Source: Elysia chlorotica
Taxonomy: Eukaryota > Mollusca > Gastropoda > Plakobranchidae
DNA: 64,000 nucleotides
Assembly: GCA_003991915.1 (NCBI GenBank)
Contig: RQTK01000178.1
Coordinates: forward strand, 369,715-433,714
Direction: 5' to 3'
The notes beneath the pieces are model-generated. The model was not told where the DNA came from. It did no database searches and worked only from the letters and a program-made list of their open reading frames with translations. This document shows, piece by piece, positions 62,701 to 64,000 of this stretch. Each line of letters begins with the position of its first letter. Position 1 is the stretch's first letter. The position numbers and the translations under genes were made by a program.

Positions 62701-64000
62701 AGTTAAGGGCCAAAATATTTAAAATAAGGGAGGATTTTTCTATGAGGACCTCTTTGCCATCTGGCTCCCCAGTGAGTTTCTACGCACAGTTTAAATTCAA
62801 AGTATGAGAATCTAAATTGATTAGCATTAAATGTCTGCATGCATAGCACCTAGTATGACAAATGTATATTAAATGTGGTCCTGTTAAAAAAAAAAATTGC
62901 CATCAAATTAAGAGCTGCACAAAAAGCAAAATGCTCAGGATAAAAAAGAAAGAAAAATTAAAATTATGAAACGCACTAAAATGAAACATGTAGATTTTAC
63001 AAAAGACAAAAATGAAAATGGGGAGAACACATTGCCAGAACGACGGACAACAGATGGACAAAAAGAGACACTGTTTAGCAACTAAGAGTTGTGAAGAGGT
63101 CTAGAGACAGAAAACCAACTAAATGGCAAGAAAGCATTGTGCAAGATATCAGAATAGAGAGAGATGGAAGCAAAAATCAGAGGGCTTATATTCTGCAATG
63201 GATGAACACAGCCTTCCAGATCACGCATTAGACAGGTCTCTATGGGTTTTTATTCTTTTTCATGACTTGTAGCAATTAGATTTAGGGTATTATGATGAAT
63301 ACTGATAAGAATACAGTGCAAAATGTTTTTACCTCCTTGCAGAGTTGAGAGGAGCTCCATAAATAGCTGCTGGGTCATAGCGCTTGTTGGCTGAGCCAGG
63401 TCTGGGGCCAGGGGCAGCTTTTCGAGCAGGATCTAAACAGAAAAAAATAATTGCATACTATTATTTCTTAAAAATGGTTGATCACTATATATTCAATGTA
63501 TACATCATCTTTTAAATTGTCTTATTTCAGCTTAACAGTACTGGGAATGGTGCTTTAAAGTGTTCTGGCAAAACTTAATTTTTCAAAACCCCTCCATTAA
63601 GTCTGCGTTTCAGATTTGGGTTTGAATAAAAAGACAATATAAGATAGATTCATATAATAGTCTTGGATTTTAATTATTTATTCCATTAACAGATTAAAAT
63701 TCCCATGCAAACAAAATATTTTCTCTCAAATCATAGCTGCATGTTGTAAGAGGTTAATTATAATGCAAAAATTAACATCATATAAATCTATTCGGTGTAA
63801 ATCAAAATTTGCAAAAAATATAAAAAAAATTATACTTTTCATGAAGATCATTTAACCCACTATGAAATTGTTAATTATCTTGGTTAAAAAAAATCTAAGA
63901 CAACTTGTTAAATTTCTGCTTACCCCCAGAAGGCTTGGGAGCAGGGGGCAAGGATTTGGCAATTTTGTGACCATGCATAACTGTATGGCTGAACTCACTG
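41775..64000 (-). CDS. NEK1: NEK1 serine/threonine kinase, C-terminal part (31 exons; N-terminal kinase domain beyond the window)
   Basis: Exons in transcript order: 63924-64000 (partial), 63333-63432, 62250-62316, 61582-61650, 60843-60893, 60502-60570, 60092-60145, 59598-59727, 59117-59249, 56999-57107, 56125-56179, 54834-54930, 54460-54552, 53930-53977, 52760-52828, 52345-52454, 51718-51774, 50966-51017, 49885-50101, 49232-49414, 48765-48992, 47553-47981, 46506-46611, 45757-45820, 45311-45478, 44617-44681, 44029-44180, 43328-43618, 42672-42835, 42013-42145, 41775-41785. About 1216 residues are encoded. Diagnostic matches to human NEK1, from memory, are RMNKAREEGWRALI, EYLEKLRQIRMQN, RSRWGRNSGVVKAL, LLRTCSEPDLSNLF, LEEMRMQLEEQLGVEKLVEVY and the C-terminus LFPKIFQLVMSDSVFQEDNS. 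The middle is basic coiled coil, with a Gln run (59117-59249 exon) and a long acidic tail. NEK1 acts at the ciliary base and in DNA-damage signalling. Phases agree except at 54834-54930, where one base seems to be missing. Confidence 0.94.
43328..44681 (-). other. NEK1: NEK1 acidic Asp/Glu-rich tail region with GAT/GAA coding repeats
   Basis: Three consecutive exons (44617-44681, 44029-44180, 43328-43618) and the start of the next encode long acidic runs such as DGDVDDDDDGDDEEDMQSM and DADDDEEEDLETDGAEGED. On the plus strand these appear as ATC/TTC triplet repeats. The conserved MISTMQSIL block sits between them and matches the human NEK1 ASMEQLL region. Human NEK1 is also acidic here, but this tail is clearly richer in Asp repeats. 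Confidence 0.85.
51718..52454 (-). repeat. NEK1: Internally repeated NEK1 exon pair (P-V-x-P-[IL]-T-x-A-[LM]-x-A-I-G-A)
   Basis: Exon 52345-52454 encodes PVPGVPITGALHAIGAPDKA and the next exon, 51718-51774, encodes PVVPLTNAMNAIGAEERP. Aligned, they share P-V, P-[IL]-T, A-[LM], and A-I-G-A. Human NEK1 has a related SVISVTSALKEVGVD block, apparently once. The repeat suggests a local exon duplication inside the regulatory region. Confidence 0.6.
53004..53165 (+). mobile_element. Candidate tRNA-derived SINE
   Basis: In a NEK1 intron, TAGCCCAATTGGTAGAAAAC matches a Pol III A-box (TRGYNNARNNG). GGTCTTGAGTTACATCC, about 40 bases on, resembles a B-box (GGTTCRANNCC) in tRNA-like spacing. A body of about 100 bases follows. 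There is no cloverleaf, so it is not a tRNA gene. Ends and target duplication are not clear. Confidence 0.45.
53560..53655. repeat. AAT/AAC microsatellite
   Basis: AAT and AAC triplets with an A-run fill about 95 bases of NEK1 intron. Open frames here give only Ile or Tyr strings. Confidence 0.9.
53765..53835. repeat. Tandem duplication of a roughly 33-bp unit
   Basis: ATCTGTTATGATAAAGTCTT followed by TAAAATCATATC occurs twice in a row (53765-53797 and 53803-53835), separated by five bases and almost without mismatch. It is probably recent. Confidence 0.9.
54834..54930 (-). other. NEK1: NEK1 exon with an apparent one-base loss of frame in a GGA/Gly tract
   Basis: Entering from exon 56125-56179 (phase 1), this exon reads RGASPAYDPRRGG with a run of Gly codons. 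The reading frame needed to join the next exon (EYLEKLRQIR) ends in GVLGRNREEQ and is offset by one. The exon is 97 nt where 98 would keep phase. The switch falls in or near the C-run 54865-54868 (GGGG in the transcript) beside the CTC repeat. A homopolymer sequencing error is the simplest reason. A real frameshift or another splice choice (an acceptor after CCCAG inside the exon) cannot be excluded. Confidence 0.6.
55130..55590 (-). mobile_element. Degenerate LINE fragment, end of the reverse transcriptase region
   Basis: On the minus strand, in a NEK1 intron, translation gives KYLSVTLDRQLTYRKHLEGC, ANKIAKRN, then in other frames HQG/LYYSIAEYCAPAW-like and LHPISG pieces. The YLGVxLDRxLTYxxHLxxxxxK motif is typical of the region after the RT catalytic core in Jockey/I/CR1-type LINEs. 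Several frame changes show decay. No catalytic YxDD box is present in the fragment. Confidence 0.75.
55878..55985 (+). mobile_element. Possible tRNA-derived SINE head
   Basis: GATGGGCTCAAGTGGTAGAG followed by TGTTGGTCTC looks like a tRNA 5' half with an A-box. The B-box is poor (GGTTGGGGAGATAG). It lies about 290 bases from the LINE fragment at 55130-55590. It could be a decayed SINE. Confidence 0.4.
57811..57854. repeat. Perfect-looking 22-bp tandem duplication
   Basis: ACGAAACTACAATCCTGGTA occurs twice with a 22-bp period (57811-57832 and 57833-57854), differing only at the last base. It lies in a NEK1 intron. Confidence 0.9.
63005..63240 (+). mobile_element. Degenerate LINE fragment, RTE-like C-terminal region
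   Basis: In a NEK1 intron, antisense to the gene, plus-strand translation gives HIARTTDNRWTKRDT, a stop, then KRSRDRKPTKWQESIVQDI and WMNTAF. The W-GHIARR-D-RWT...RSRGRP-TRW-DDI pattern is a common signature of the C-terminus of RTE-like LINE reverse transcriptases. At least one stop and weak flanks mark it as dead. Confidence 0.7.

Noticed and set aside
1-64000. CRISPR arrays, bacterial operons, rRNA genes or viral elements
   Set aside because: No spaced direct-repeat arrays, ribosomal RNA motifs, capsid or envelope motifs, or LTR pairs were seen; the gene structure is clearly that of an animal.

Overview
This is an intron-rich, AT-rich animal nuclear contig. It has long introns with canonical GT-AG junctions, abundant ACT/AGT, AAT and AG microsatellites, tRNA-derived SINE-like pieces, LINE fragments and a mariner-type element. 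Intron positions and protein similarity point to a bilaterian invertebrate. A gastropod mollusc is my best guess, from the snail-like LINE RNase H fragment and the many AGATCTAG-type motifs, but the species cannot be fixed from sequence alone.

Three host genes fill the window. (1) Minus strand, 10671 down to 1932: a ten-exon FAM47E-like gene whose predicted protein is 461 aa and complete. (2) Plus strand, 11304-37572: WDR19/IFT144, a core subunit of the intraflagellar transport A complex. I place 34 exons coding for 1324 aa, from start codon to stop. (3) Minus strand, 64000 down to 41775: the C-terminal two thirds of NEK1, a NIMA-related kinase linked to cilia and DNA damage. I place 31 exons; the kinase domain lies beyond the right edge.

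FAM47E and WDR19 are divergent and share a 632-bp promoter region. It holds a near-consensus RFX X-box (11082-11095), a CCAAT box, and a YY1/ETS cluster, as expected of a ciliary bidirectional promoter. WDR19 and NEK1 are convergent, with about 4.2 kb of AT-rich DNA and a degenerate tandem repeat between them. From memory, the human orthologues of all three genes lie on chromosome 4, so this may be a remnant of ancient linkage.

The most striking anomaly is inside WDR19. A large inverted repeat (27362-28481) is centred on an (ACT)n/(AGT)n tract and carries an antisense copy of exon 20. The next exon expected from the human protein (about 37 residues of the TPR region) is absent from the interval. 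The region is either a real fold-back rearrangement or a misassembly. A second anomaly is an apparent one-base loss of frame in a glycine-coding GGA tract of NEK1 (near 54865). Mobile DNA is limited to introns: a mariner fold-back element (21259-21975), three LINE fragments (26218-26680, 55130-55590, 63005-63240), possible SINEs, and a possible dispersed repeat at 8258-8900. I found no clearly novel multi-gene system. The window is mainly a cilium-related gene neighbourhood with some notable structural oddities.
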